From positions 372,001 to 436,000 of the forward strand of contig JADANN010000432.1 in the NCBI GenBank assembly GCA_018806985.1: a stretch of 64,000 bases of DNA, read 5' to 3'. The notes beneath the pieces are model-generated. The model saw only the letters and a list, made by a program, of their open reading frames with translations, ran no database searches and had not been told where the DNA came from. A program made the translations under genes and the position numbers. Below, one piece after another: positions 40,401-48,187 of this stretch (its first letter is position 1; every line of letters starts with the position of its first letter). This DNA is from Angiostrongylus vasorum (lineage: Eukaryota; Nematoda; Chromadorea; Rhabditida; Metastrongylidae).

Positions 40401-40659
40401 CAGTGACAAGCGTTACAGTTAATTAAGGAAGCTCATCCGTTAAGAGTACATACGTTCTTCGGAAAAATCCTTTACAACCGAAGCATGTGACGACACCGTA
40501 GTGTGTCTTCGCGTTCCCGTCGCCACAAACACGGCACGCATCTGCATCGACGTTGCGAGATTCTGAAGCAAAGGAACAACATTTTAGTGAATGAAAAAAA
40601 CGAACTACCATTTCACATACAAATGACAGCATACATTGATAGAAACAACATATATATAT

Positions 40660-40741
<82 letters not shown>

Positions 40742-43700
40742 TGAGCAGAATGGATGACATGCATTGACTTCGATGCATACCAGTTCTATTTTTCGTTTTG
40801 CTGCCAGAAATATCTTTTGGCGTATTTTTTTGCATTCAGTCGATAACATACCAAACATAAATGCTGTCGCAGGTGTGGTACGTGAAAAGCCTTTTGTACG
40901 CTTACAAATAAACAAAAACACTTTCCAAACGAAATTTTTAGTGCTCATTTGGAACGGCGAAAAAAATCAGGCGTACTCCGCAGCTTCAAGCACAAAAAAT
41001 ACGCTTTGTTGTTTAATTGTTTATGTGAATGAAACGTTAATATTTTCAGTTCTCCCAACGGTTTACCGCCTTATCGTGGCTGGGAGGATGTTCTTGGCTG
41101 TCGGGGTGCGATATACAACGGGGGATTCATCCCCTGGCAGGGTCTTCCAAGATGAGAAGGAGTCCGACGTTTCGATCAGGAAACCAAGCTAAGAGTAAAC
41201 CAATAACAGGATCCGTCACCATCCTGGTTCTAAACTACACAACGGCGGCGAGTTCTTGTAGTGGTGACGGCCTGGGGGCACAATTTGGCCTGGATGACCT
41301 CGGGACTCCTGGGAACTACAACGGTTAAACCAGCAAAACTCCACGTTAATGGAGATTATACTGGGGCCCGCAAAACTAGTGAGGATGGGATATCCAAGTA
41401 TCCAAGCAAGTAAATATTTTTAGTAGCTTTCTAAGTACATTTGACAGTGATTACAATACAGTACAGCATCTAGTCACAGTGAGCTCTGCTCAAAATTACC
41501 CTAAATTTCAGTTTTTGGTAACGTTAGAAATAACGTTAGTCGTCACACAGTGAAGTTTCTCCTCATGAGCAGGCAACGTCTTATCCATTTATAGACAATG
41601 TGTAATAAAAATGTCTGCCCACGTTAAAAAGGACCATTTGGACATGGTAACGATAAAAAAGGACCTCATGTTGTGTAGTGGTTAGAGGTACGTGGCAGTA
41701 CACACTAGATCTTTCGGTATTTCGATCTGGCTAACTAAGTCATCCACTCCGCCGCTAATGACAATTTGGCACCAGACTTATTAATGGAAAGCAAAAAATA
41801 ATGCTTTGATAGATTGACACATTGATAGGGCACCGTATACCATCGTATCTTCATCGTATAGATCAGATATGCATACTCAATTACCTCTACAATGAGTCGA
41901 ACCCGTGGCGCATCACTTAAGGATGGATCAAAGCAAAACGCTTTGTGCTTTCCTGTATTATTAAGCTACAAAGGGTTGGTCAAGAGCTTTATTCGGCTAA
42001 CGTTCCGACGTCTTCTTCTTCTTCAGAGCCGATGCTCTGAATCGATGGTCATTGAAAAACAATGATTTGCTCTAAGCTTTATACTTTTAACGACAAGAAA
42101 TACGGAAAGAACCATTGAATTCACTTTCATATCGATTTAAGATCCTGCTTCTTCGTCCCGTTATTTACAAGAAATAGAATTTCGGATTTTGATATCGAAT
42201 TCAGAACGTATTTAACTTATTTATTGCTACCGAGGTTAAACGACGCTCGGTTTGAAAATTGTTTTGCTATTCGCTTTGTGTAAGCTAGCATAACATCTAC
42301 TGTTGCAGCGTGGATTATCCGTGAAAAACAAAGTATTATCAACAGATAGCCATATCGAGAGTCCTGGCGGGTGAGCATGGCTCATTCGTGCGGTGTTCAC
42401 TGGAGAAGATCCTGTCTCGGCACGACAACGAGGACGTCACATCGAGATCGCGAACAACTGTGAACCACCGACACGGATCATCGGCTCTGATGAAGATGAA
42501 GACGTCGAAGCATTAGCCGAAATAAATCTGTTTATCAAAATCTTGTAAGCTCAACAATTTAAATGCATGTATTCAAGATTCTTATAGACTTCACAAAGTA
42601 CAACATGATGAGAATGGACGAGAAGGCAACAGCAGAGAACCAGAGAGCACTCCGTCATGAGAATTGTAAATCTTCGAGAAATCATTTCTCTCGATAAATT
42701 TGTCAACAGTCAGATAGGAAGGTAGCAATTGTAGAAAACAAGAACTTGGAGCAGAGGCAAATGCTTGAGGACCAGCGAAAGGCTGCCGATAAAGGAGATC
42801 ACAACCACAGTTGTAACCGTGCAAGCCTAAGCGGCTTAAAAGGTTATTATATTCGGAAGCCGTTATAACTGCAAAACCAAGTAGTGCAAAAACACTGGAA
42901 GAAAAGAATTCTTGCAGCGGGAGCTGGATACCAATACAGACTTGAAATTAATGGAAATCGTCTGTATCCAAAAAGATAGTTACAGTAAACGTGACCGTCT
43001 TTTGCAAAGATTTCTGCTACAGTTGTCTGGCAGTGGCACACTAAAAGCGCAGAGGTCACGTCCCCAACAATAAACAATAATGATCAACGTCCCCAACACT
43101 CTTGACACTTGAACTTGAACGTCCCGTCCTCACTGGTAGTGCGGGCCCCAGCATAATCACTATTTATCGGAGATTTGTTGGTTAAGGCATTGTGGTTCCC
43201 TGGAATCCAGAGGTCAGCCTGGCCAAAGTCTGCCCCAGGTCTTCACCACCGCGGGCAGTCGCACCCCATGTGATCAGAGGGAGATTTGTCACGATGCGAC
43301 TTTGATACCAGGACGGTGGCGGATCCTGTTATTGGTTTACTCTTAGCTAGGCCTCCTGATGGAAACGCCGGCCTCCTTCCCAGCTTAGGAGACCGTGCCG
43401 GGGGGACGAATCACCCCCGCTGTACATCGCAGTCCGACACCCAGGAACACCCCCCCCCCAGCCACGATGAGGCGGTAAACCGTTGGGAGGCCCTACACTC
43501 GAGTCTTTACTAAATGAAAAACACTTAAACCCTAGCCCAGAAGGTAGAGAAGTTGGCGGCCAAAGCGAATCAGGAACTGGAAAAGAAACCGAATCGAACA
43601 ATATCTCGACCCCAAAAGCTAATATATAGCACTAACGAATCTTTAATGAACCTTTAAGGAGGAGCTATGCGTTCGACTCCATTCTCAATATCGTGGAGAT

Positions 43701-45845
43701 GACAGACTGCATATATGGCCAACAGAATAATTGGGGGTGATCCACCGATGTATCAAGTCGGTGCTGCTGCCCTTCCCCACTAGTCTGGCAACAGTTTGCC
43801 AAGCACGGAAGAATGACATCTTTGTTCATCAAGTACGGGTTCGAAACAATGACTAGATGTGTATAGCAGACATCACTGCCTCACGTTTACCCTAACGTAT
43901 GAAAAAAACGACTTCTATAATGAGAGACCTATAAAAGGATAAAGGATAAAGCTCTCGGCGTTTATCTATCGCTGAGGGACTCGATAAGCATCGCTGGATG
44001 AACAAGGTAGCCTACCGATGTATCGACCCAGCGCTGCTATCCTCCCAGAAAAGTCTGATACCAATTTTTCGACCCCGGAGGGATGGAGGGCTTGGTGGGC
44101 CTGGGCCGTAGGGATCTATCCCATGTGCATTGCAGGGGAGCCTCCGACCACTGTTCTACACGCGCCCCCTTCCTATACCATAAACAGGTACCATAAACGG
44201 ACATATAAACATATGTGAAACATTTTTTTTCTGGAAGAAGGCCAAGGCGTCAAGACGTTAGCCAAATAAATCTTCTTATTAAGCTCGTGTCTGCTTAATA
44301 ATCGAAAAGGGCGTCGATTATTTTCCCGAGGTTTAATGAAAGTCGGTTCGAAAAATATTGATTCGCTAGTGACAGCTAACGAAATATCGACTCCTGCAAG
44401 CTGCATTTTAGCCAAAAAGCAAGTTATATTGATTGGTTGCGGTAGATCGGTATCCATCCTTTGTAGGAGATCACCGTCGAGTGAGATTCTTCATTCGATC
44501 GATGCTGCACTTCACTGGATTGGACTCGATGCGACAACGAGCAACGCATATCCTGTGGATCATCGACTCGGATGAATCCGGTTCTGAAGAGAACGAAGAC
44601 GTCGATACGCTAGCTGAAGAAATCTTTTTACCAACATCGTGTGTGCTTTATAATCGAGAAAGGTAATTCACCGATTCCATGCTCTAAATGTATTTATCAA
44701 GATATTTTTTTATATGACTCGTCTTCACGTCTGCTGTGCGGATCTCAGCGCTTCTCACATTCGATTCGTTTCCTTGCATCCATTGTCCACGAAGATTTTG
44801 CAACTTTTACGCGTGGCTTCGGTTGCTGTTTGAGGATTTTCATTTCAGCTTGAATGTCGTAGAATGCTGGTCGAGCAATTCTTCCTGGAGTCCTGAGATA
44901 TCCGGGCTGGAGCGTTCCCAATTGGATTGCAGAAAGTGATTTTTTCCCCAGACAAGTTCGGTACCAAATTCCCGACCCTGGGGTGATGAGAGACTTGGTT
45001 GGCACGGAGCGGAATCGAATTAGAGCCGTGTCTCATCATGACGGATATCACTACTACTGTGCTATCCTCCCCCTCTTTGTTTTGTTTCTTTTTGTCAGTC
45101 TTTGACGTGCAGCAGCAAATAACACCGTTTCACTGTTTACTGAAACGATTTGAGCATTTCTTACTAACTTTGCTTATCTTGATCTTCATTTATCAATTAT
45201 CTCAGTGTCATTTATTTCAGAAAACAGTGAAACGGTGTTATTTGTTGCTACACGGCAAAGACTGACAAAAAGAAACAAAACAGAACACCATTACCAATCA
45301 ACCAAAGAGTCAAAGTCCTATTTTAAGTGAGGACTACTGCAGAAAAGTCACTATCGAAGACCACCATCACGATAAGCCTTGACCGATGCCACAGTAGAGC
45401 CTAGCCAGTGATCTTATCGCCAAGAACACTACAAAAATCATCACACTAAAAAGTGTGGTTCGAGCTCAGTGAGCACCTTTGGTGCTTGGTGGGGAACGAA
45501 TGAGGTTTACTGGTAAGCTGGTTTCAGTTACTTTACAATTAAGCGAGAATTTTAGTGATAAAGACAGTATTGATGCTTGTACGAAAAATCCACTATTGCT
45601 AAGGGGCATTGCAGAAAAATATGCAGAGTGAAGTATGACATGTCCGAAAAAAGTAAAACAAAAGAGAACAAAGCGATGAAATGGTAGTCTGCTGCGCCAA
45701 AGTCGCCAACGACGACAAGGACGTTGACGAGAGAGGAAAACCGTCAAGAGTTCCATAGAAATGAGAAATACAACTCACTTTGTGGTGGATAACTTCTCGG
45801 CTGAGATGCTTCTGCGGTGAGTATAGGCGTCGGTGTGGGCGACAT
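19430..45845 (-). CDS. HNF4-like nuclear hormone receptor
   Basis: Ligand-regulated transcription factor of the nematode HNF4-derived class; acts in the nucleus. Exons, 5' to 3': 45779-45845, 40454-40562, 39573-39697, 39145-39308, 35554-35664, 33507-33638, 31766-31914, 29092-29210, 28654-28808, 26848-26964, 25805-25950, 24466-24605 and 19430-19641; every junction is GT-AG and phase-consistent, giving 581 codons and a TAA. The ATG at 45845 follows a CTTCTAG acceptor. DNA-binding domain: [19 protein letters not shown]-box CFGCKG, then [18 protein letters not shown] and [19 protein letters not shown]. Ligand domain: [21 protein letters not shown] signature, [34 protein letters not shown] and [17 protein letters not shown] serine/asparagine-rich tail ends [10 protein letters not shown]. 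The exon starts at 28808 and 24605 were chosen among alternative acceptors by phase. Introns carry an interrupted RTE copy and many SINEs. AATAAA overlaps the stop. Which C. elegans receptor is orthologous is not resolved. Confidence 0.93.
20660..20888 (+). mobile_element. Element B, right arm only
   Basis: AGCTAAGAGACAGGGGAAAC then CATGGTGTGGTGGTGAACGC, CACCGCAGACACCTGCGGTC, GGAGTTTTGCAAATATCT and an AGTAAATAAAAGGTT tail. Clean single-arm copy with the tRNA-like segment. Confidence 0.85.
21899..22147 (+). mobile_element. SINE-A copy
   Basis: Head partly eroded (GGTCGGGGCGCTCTGCTACA); core TTGGTACCAGACTTGTCTGG and tail CAACGCCGAGAGCTTTATCC are well kept. Confidence 0.88.
23575..23665 (-). 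mobile_element. Possible SINE-D fragment
   Basis: CATTCGTTTCATCG ... GTGGTTTTGGTTGCAACTTGAG resembles the SINE-D segment at 44765-44840 (CATTCGATTCGTTTCC ... GTGGCTTCGGTTGCTGTTTG). Short and diverged. Confidence 0.4.
24085..24356 (+). mobile_element. Element C copy, 5'-truncated
   Basis: Starts within the element at CGTTCCTATCAGGAAGCCCG and runs to the usual end CGGGCCATCCAAGCATCCAA. Loss of only the 5' part is typical of copies made by target-primed reverse transcription. Confidence 0.88.
24845..25170 (+). mobile_element. SINE-D copy, diverged
   Basis: Core CCTCCAGGGGCTGAAAATCG and GGTGCCAGACTTGTCTGGGA, then GGAACGCTCTAGCACGGATA, AATTCGAGCAACATTCG-like middle and tail GTCCTGAGATCCACACAATA. 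The head is eroded. Confidence 0.75.
26098..26312 (+). mobile_element. SINE-A copy, degenerate
   Basis: Core GAGGTCGGAAAATTGCCGCT and AGATTTGTCTCGGAGGATAG; tail CTTTGCCCTTTC. Head missing. Confidence 0.7.
27075..27303 (-). mobile_element. SINE-A copy
   Basis: Head AGTAGCGCAGTGGTAGAAGG with box B-like GTCGTTCCC (minus), core GGTACCAGACTTGTCTGGTA. Lies in the intron between receptor exons 10 and 9; the far tail is trimmed. Confidence 0.88.
29440..29825 (-). mobile_element. Element C copy, inverted, next to an RTE fragment
   Basis: Begins GAATGGCCCGTCCTCACTGG and ends GAGGCGGTAAACCGTTGGAA. The plus strand is open from 29442 through this copy and into the neighbouring RTE fragment to 30329, a chimeric frame of 295 codons. 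Confidence 0.88.
29960..30720 (+). mobile_element. RTE second-lineage 3' fragment
   Basis: Reads [17 protein letters not shown], then [20 protein letters not shown] and [20 protein letters not shown] in the 29442-30329 frame; after frameshifts it continues with a [15 protein letters not shown] C-terminus near 30575-30610. The 5' two-thirds, including the catalytic motifs, are missing. Followed immediately by an element C-like tail (30726-30780). Confidence 0.85.
30726..30780 (+). mobile_element. Element C-like tail directly after the RTE fragment
   Basis: AATGAAAATTTTGCTGGGGC then AAACGGGCCATCTAGCCATC matches the last 55 bases of element C. Either a trimmed C copy or, more interesting, the LINE's own 3' tail. 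Confidence 0.7.
30781..30912. repeat. 33-bp minisatellite, four units
   Basis: Four tandem units starting CAAGTAATCTGCAATCTCGC; the first has one C-to-T change (CAATTTCGC), the last ends CACTAA. Each unit starts where the element C/RTE tail ends (CCAAGTAA). Confidence 0.95.
31252..31585 (-). mobile_element. SINE-D copy, near full length
   Basis: Tail GTCTGCTGTGCGGATCCCAG at left. Middle GTCGTAGAATGCTGGTGGAG, core TCGGGAAATTGGTTCCGACC (minus), and head AGCACAGTGGTAGTGGTG with box B-like AGTTCGATTGCG at right. Confidence 0.88.
32085..32445. mobile_element. Element B fold-back copy
   Basis: Left arm TGCTGAGATATTTGCAAAAC to ATGCGGATCCTTCGTCTCGC; centre with GGCTGAGAGACAGG after a short spacer; right arm ends CCGCAGTTTTGCAAATATCT with an AGTAAATAAAAAC tail. 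The centre repeats CAGCCATGTT and AACATGGCTG. Confidence 0.85.
33000..33062 (-). mobile_element. Group F fragment
   Basis: On the minus strand: CTCTCAAAAAGGCGAGACC then TTCGAAACGTCGGCCAGC and TTTAGTAGATCTTG; same skeleton as the motif at 37922-37952. Confidence 0.65.
33866..34005 (+). mobile_element. SINE-A-like copy, 3' truncated
   Basis: Head GCCCAGTGGTTAGAGGGTGA, core AACTTGGTATCAGGCTTGTC and TGGAAGAGTAGAAAGACTGA; no tail. Confidence 0.75.
34060..34300 (-). mobile_element. Group F fragment
   Basis: CATTTTGGCCAACTTCGCCT and TCTTCGGTTCCCTGAG are the reverse of the F skeleton (CCGAAGAAGGCGA ... GGCC). Right boundary unclear. Confidence 0.5.
34990..35190. mobile_element. Possible group F trailer fragment
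   Basis: CAACGTCGAGGTTAGTAAAA and AGTCGGTCTTGGGAATT match the trailer after the F motif at 57045-57090 (CCGAGGTTAATAGAAAGTCG). Edges uncertain. Confidence 0.45.
35266..35322 (+). mobile_element. SINE-A tail fragment
   Basis: GGAGTTGGATGCATGGCGTA and ATTAACGCCTGACGCTCTAC match the last 57 bases of SINE-A. Confidence 0.55.
36200..38760 (+). mobile_element. RTE-type retrotransposon, interrupted by an insertion
   Basis: Plus-strand order: endonuclease C-terminus (36240-36570; [20 protein letters not shown] and [12 protein letters not shown]), linker, reverse transcriptase (37275-37475; [20 protein letters not shown]), a 363-bp insertion at 37672-38034, then [18 protein letters not shown] coding at 38050, [14 protein letters not shown] (38134-38328) and C-terminal remains to about 38750. 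Many frameshifts and stops make it inactive. It is the same lineage as the copy at 14220-16880 and lies in the receptor intron between exons 4 and 5. Confidence 0.92.
37672..38034 (+). mobile_element. Group F insertion with 11-bp target duplication
   Basis: CATTAACACCG occurs at both 37661-37671 and 38035-38045, and removing the 363-bp insert plus one copy restores the conserved RTE reading around [12 protein letters not shown]. The insert carries the F core CTGAAGAAGGCGATACTGCC followed by GAAACGTCTGC at 37922-37952. This fixes the ends of one element of the group. Confidence 0.85.
39417..39470 (+). mobile_element. SINE-A core fragment
   Basis: CGCGCTCCGGCCTCACCAAG and CCTTCCATCCCTCCTGAGTC, then lost in TA-rich sequence. 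Confidence 0.65.
40651..40739. repeat. Long (TA)n microsatellite
   Basis: About 35-40 TA units with two interruptions near the left end, close upstream of receptor exon 2. Confidence 0.97.
41055..41408 (+). mobile_element. Element C copy
   Basis: Begins CCCAACGGTTTACCGCCTTA, ends GGATATCCAAGTATCCAAGC. Internal deletion near 41235 relative to other copies. Confidence 0.87.
41667..41960 (+). mobile_element. SINE-A-like copy, diverged
   Basis: Head GTTGTGTAGTGGTTAGAGGT with box B-like TATTTCGATCTGG; core ACAATTTGGCACCAGACTTA; tail GATCAAAGCAAAACGCTTTG. Older than most copies. Confidence 0.75.
41975..42555. mobile_element. Group F fold-back, about 580 bp
   Basis: Left end TTTATTCGGCTAACGTTCCG and CTTCTTCAGAGCCGATG; right end CATCGGCTCTGATGAAGATG then GACGTCGAAGCATTAGCCG. 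The right end contains the strict CTGATGA core string followed by a short potential stem and GAAG. The middle shows no open frame for a reverse transcriptase. Confidence 0.8.
43118..43500 (-). mobile_element. Element C copy, inverted
   Basis: Begins GAACGTCCCGTCCTCACTGG and ends GATGAGGCGGTAAACCGTTG. The plus-strand frame at 43286-43513 is open and ends [10 protein letters not shown] as in the copy at 29440. Confidence 0.88.
43660..43892 (-). mobile_element. SINE-A copy, diverged
   Basis: Tail-side GCTATGCGTTCGACTCCATT; core region CCCACTAGTCTGGCAACAG; box B-like GTTTCGAACCCG (minus) and a degraded box A. Confidence 0.7.
43937..44170 (-). mobile_element. SINE-A copy
   Basis: Head GCGTGTAGAACAGTGGTCGG on minus, core GGTATCAGACTTTTCTGGGA. 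A 30-base internal deletion removes part of the tail half. Adjacent to and in the same orientation as the preceding copy. Confidence 0.85.
44225..44350 (+). mobile_element. Group F right end
   Basis: TGGAAGAAGGCCAAGGCGTC, AAGACGTTAGCCAAATAAAT, then trailer AATAATCGAAAAGGGCGTCG and GAGGTTTAATGAAAGTCGG. Confidence 0.7.
44570..44680 (+). mobile_element. Group F right end
   Basis: CTGAAGAGAACGAAGACGTC then GATACGCTAGCTGAAGAAAT and GTGTGTGCTTTATAATCGAG. Upstream, CATCGACTCGGATGAATCCG matches the arm of other F copies. Confidence 0.7.
44708..45073 (-). mobile_element. SINE-D reference copy
   Basis: On minus: head GAGGATAGCACAGTAGTAGT (box A-like) and TAATTCGATTCCGCTCCG (box B), core GTCGGGAATTTGGTACCGAA and CTTGTCTGGGG, then GGAACGCTCCAGCCCGGATA, CGACATTCAAGCTGAAATG and tail GCGCTGAGATCCGCACAGCA. 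Other D copies are judged against this one. Confidence 0.88.
45078..45282. mobile_element. 205-bp MITE-like inverted-repeat element
   Basis: The first 65 bases (TGTTTTGTTTCTTTTTGTCA ... CGTTTCACTGTTT) are repeated inverted at the right end with about four mismatches. No coding capacity. It abuts the 5' end of the SINE-D copy. Confidence 0.85.
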
Positions 45846-46044
45846 TTACGGTGGCTAGAAGATATGAATATGTTAAAGTAAAACCAAAACTTTAATTACT
45901 GAAAAAGTATGCCCAGAATACGAAATAAGCGAGTAGTGTAAGAAATTTTAACGAATGAGTATTACATAAACTCTTAATGATTGAGAAGAAATGATGAACA
46001 CAGTCATTTATTGATCACTACCGAAAGCGAATCTATCTTGAAAT

Positions 46045-46512
46045 AACCACAGTGATGCTGCGATATTTGCAAAACTCCAAACCGCAGGTGTCTGCAGTTA
46101 GGGAAGGAACGCGCTATCACTCCCTTCCGGAAGATAACGCGTTCACCACCACACCATGCGGGTCCTTCGTCTCGCTTGTCTCTCAACGAGTTTTCTATCG
46201 ATCGGTGCCATCAGCTATCACCCGTCAACGGGATTGATCTGGAGAGCCCAATTAAGCAACGAACGCAGTTAATTGATTGATTAGTGGTGGTAGTGATCGA
46301 TAGAACTAACTGAGAGACAGGCGAAACGAAGGACCGGCATGGTGTGGTGGTGAACGCGTTATCTTCCGGAAAGGGTGATAGCGCGTTCGTTCCTCACCGC
46401 AGACACCTCCAACCCGGAGTTTTGCAAATATCTCAGCGTTATTGTGGTTGTATCATACATAACACCCTGCCGTGAAAAACTGTAATAAGCAGTAAATAAA
46501 AAGTTAACATTA
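46045..46512. mobile_element. Element B, large fold-back
   Basis: Left arm AGTGATGCTGCGATATTTGC to GGTCCTTCGTCTCGC; right arm CGAAACGAAGGACCGGCATG, GTGGTGGTGAACGCGTTATC, to GGAGTTTTGCAAATATCTC and a GCAGTAAATAAAAAGTT tail. Arms of roughly 150-180 bp are inverted copies. Confidence 0.88.
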
Positions 46513-46924
46513 TCTTGAAATGATTTATTATTTGGGAAACACTAGGTAAATATGTACAACCAATGTATTCAAGTGGCCGTTAACAACCAGGAAACTAGGA
46601 TTTACAACGTTTGTAGCGTTCGATATGGATACAGTGACATTATAAGGGGCTCAAACGTAAAGCTCCACAGCACGGAACTCTTGGATAGCCATACATTGAC
46701 CGTATCTACCACCAATAACGTTATGTATAAACCAGAAGCGAAGTAACAGACGGTCTTCTATCTGTAGACACAAAAGAAACCTTCTAGGTGGCACTAATTT
46801 TTGAGAGGATTGTTCTGCTTACTGTAAAATTGACATTGGAGATAGCGATAAAATTTTTTTAACAACGAAATGATCATAAGAACAGAACATCGCAAGTAGG
46901 ACTATCTATGGAGCACCGATAAGG

Positions 46925-47010
46925 GTAAATCCGACTCTGAAGAAAAATATAGACATCGAAACGATAGCTGAATAATTTAGCAACCTCCGGTTGGCTTAAT
47001 GATTAAAGAA
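46925..47010 (+). mobile_element. Group F right end
   Basis: ATCCGACTCTGAAGAAAAAT, ATAGACATCGAAACGATAGC, TGAATAATTTAGCAACCTCC. Confidence 0.6.
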
Positions 47011-47036
47011 GGTATAGGATTTTTGTATCATTTCAT

Positions 47037-47300
47037 AGGATCCGGCCTCACATTTTGCGCGGTTGCCAGCACATCTTGCATTCGATCGGTTGTTTCACAT
47101 ACGTCATCTACGGACGGCCATCGGACTTGCATGTGAGTCCAGCTGCCATTTGAGGACTTCGTCTTCTTCATAAGTGTTTTTGAATACAGGACTTTTTATT
47201 ATTGCTGGAAGTCTGGCATAGCAGTGACAGAGCTTACTGGGGTGGGACCGCATAAGAGCACGGCATAAGTCGTAGGTCTTGGTGGATCAGAGGCAGAGGT
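47037..47300 (-). mobile_element. SINE-D-like copy, strongly diverged
   Basis: CTTGCATTCGATCGGTTG, CAGCTGCCATTTGAGGACTT and CTGGAAGTCTGGCATAGCAG follow the order of the SINE-D middle; the head is absent. Confidence 0.5.
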
Positions 47301-47824
47301 AGCCTAGCTTATTTATACAAATTGCCGAGAAGGAATTAATAGCACGACAACAACATGAGTGGTGTATAATAAGTCATCAAACAACAAAGAGTAGACTCAT
47401 CACCACTCATTCATATGGTATGATATCGATGATCGCTCCGATTCGTTTTTCAACGGTTCTTTTTGAAACAAATTATATTGCGGATTGGCTTATTATTACG
47501 GCACCAAGCTGTGGCTGCTTGACTGACTAATCCAAGGATTCGCTGAATCCACGAATCTGACCACCTCCATGCATGATGAATGCAAGATAAACAGATGAAT
47601 GGAAGAAACAAAGATAGATCGTCTAGGTATCTGAGCAACTAGGAACTATGTTGACGTTAAGTGATCCAAGCTATGACGTCTAAAAAGCTTCCGGCACCGA
47701 ACAAACCATAACGGGTGCGTCATGGATTCCACTGTATTGGTAACATCATTGAGATGAATGAATGAGTTTCTCGCCCATTGAATTGCTGCCGCTACCAAAG
47801 CATCGAGAGCGTAGTTCCTACGAT

Positions 47825-48040
47825 CGGCTTTCTATTAACCTCGGCATTGATCAAATAGTTTTCGATATTCTAGCTGAGCTTCATCGACCATATGCGACTC
47901 TAATCAGCTGTTCTTCCTCAGTGGAAGGCGTGTAATAAATGGCTGTGAAGAAGGCGTTAAAGATGAAGCGTCAGCTCTAACCGAATAAAGATTGAAGTAA
48001 TACCTTGTATTTGGTCAACAAGAATATCGAGAACTACCGG
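47825..48040 (+). mobile_element. Group F fragment
   Basis: CGACCATATGCGACTCTAAT, TTCTTCCTCAGTGGAAGGCG, GTGAAGAAGGCGTTAAAGAT and TAACCGAATAAAG match parts of the copies at 37672 and 56640. Confidence 0.65.
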
Positions 48041-48044
48041 GAGG

Positions 48045-48187
48045 GTGTTTTTATTCTCCTCACAAATCTATTTCCAATTTTTCAACTTCAGAGGGATGCA
48101 GGGCGTGGTGGGACTTCTGGGGATCGCACCACATACCATATGTGTATCCATGCAAAGCACCTCTAGCCACTGCTCCACGGGCAATTC
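48045..48187 (-). mobile_element. SINE-A head fragment
   Basis: Minus-strand head GCCCGTGGAGCAGTGGCTAG and GTGGTGCGATCCCC. Ends in the core at GGAAATAGATT. Confidence 0.7.

Noticed and set aside
40423..40764. A long tyrosine/isoleucine-rich protein end
   Set aside because: It is the translation of the (TA)n tract next to receptor exon 2.
45466..45756. A 96-codon minus-strand frame downstream of receptor exon 1
   Set aside because: It lies just inside the first intron after a strong GTGAGT donor and shows no motif.
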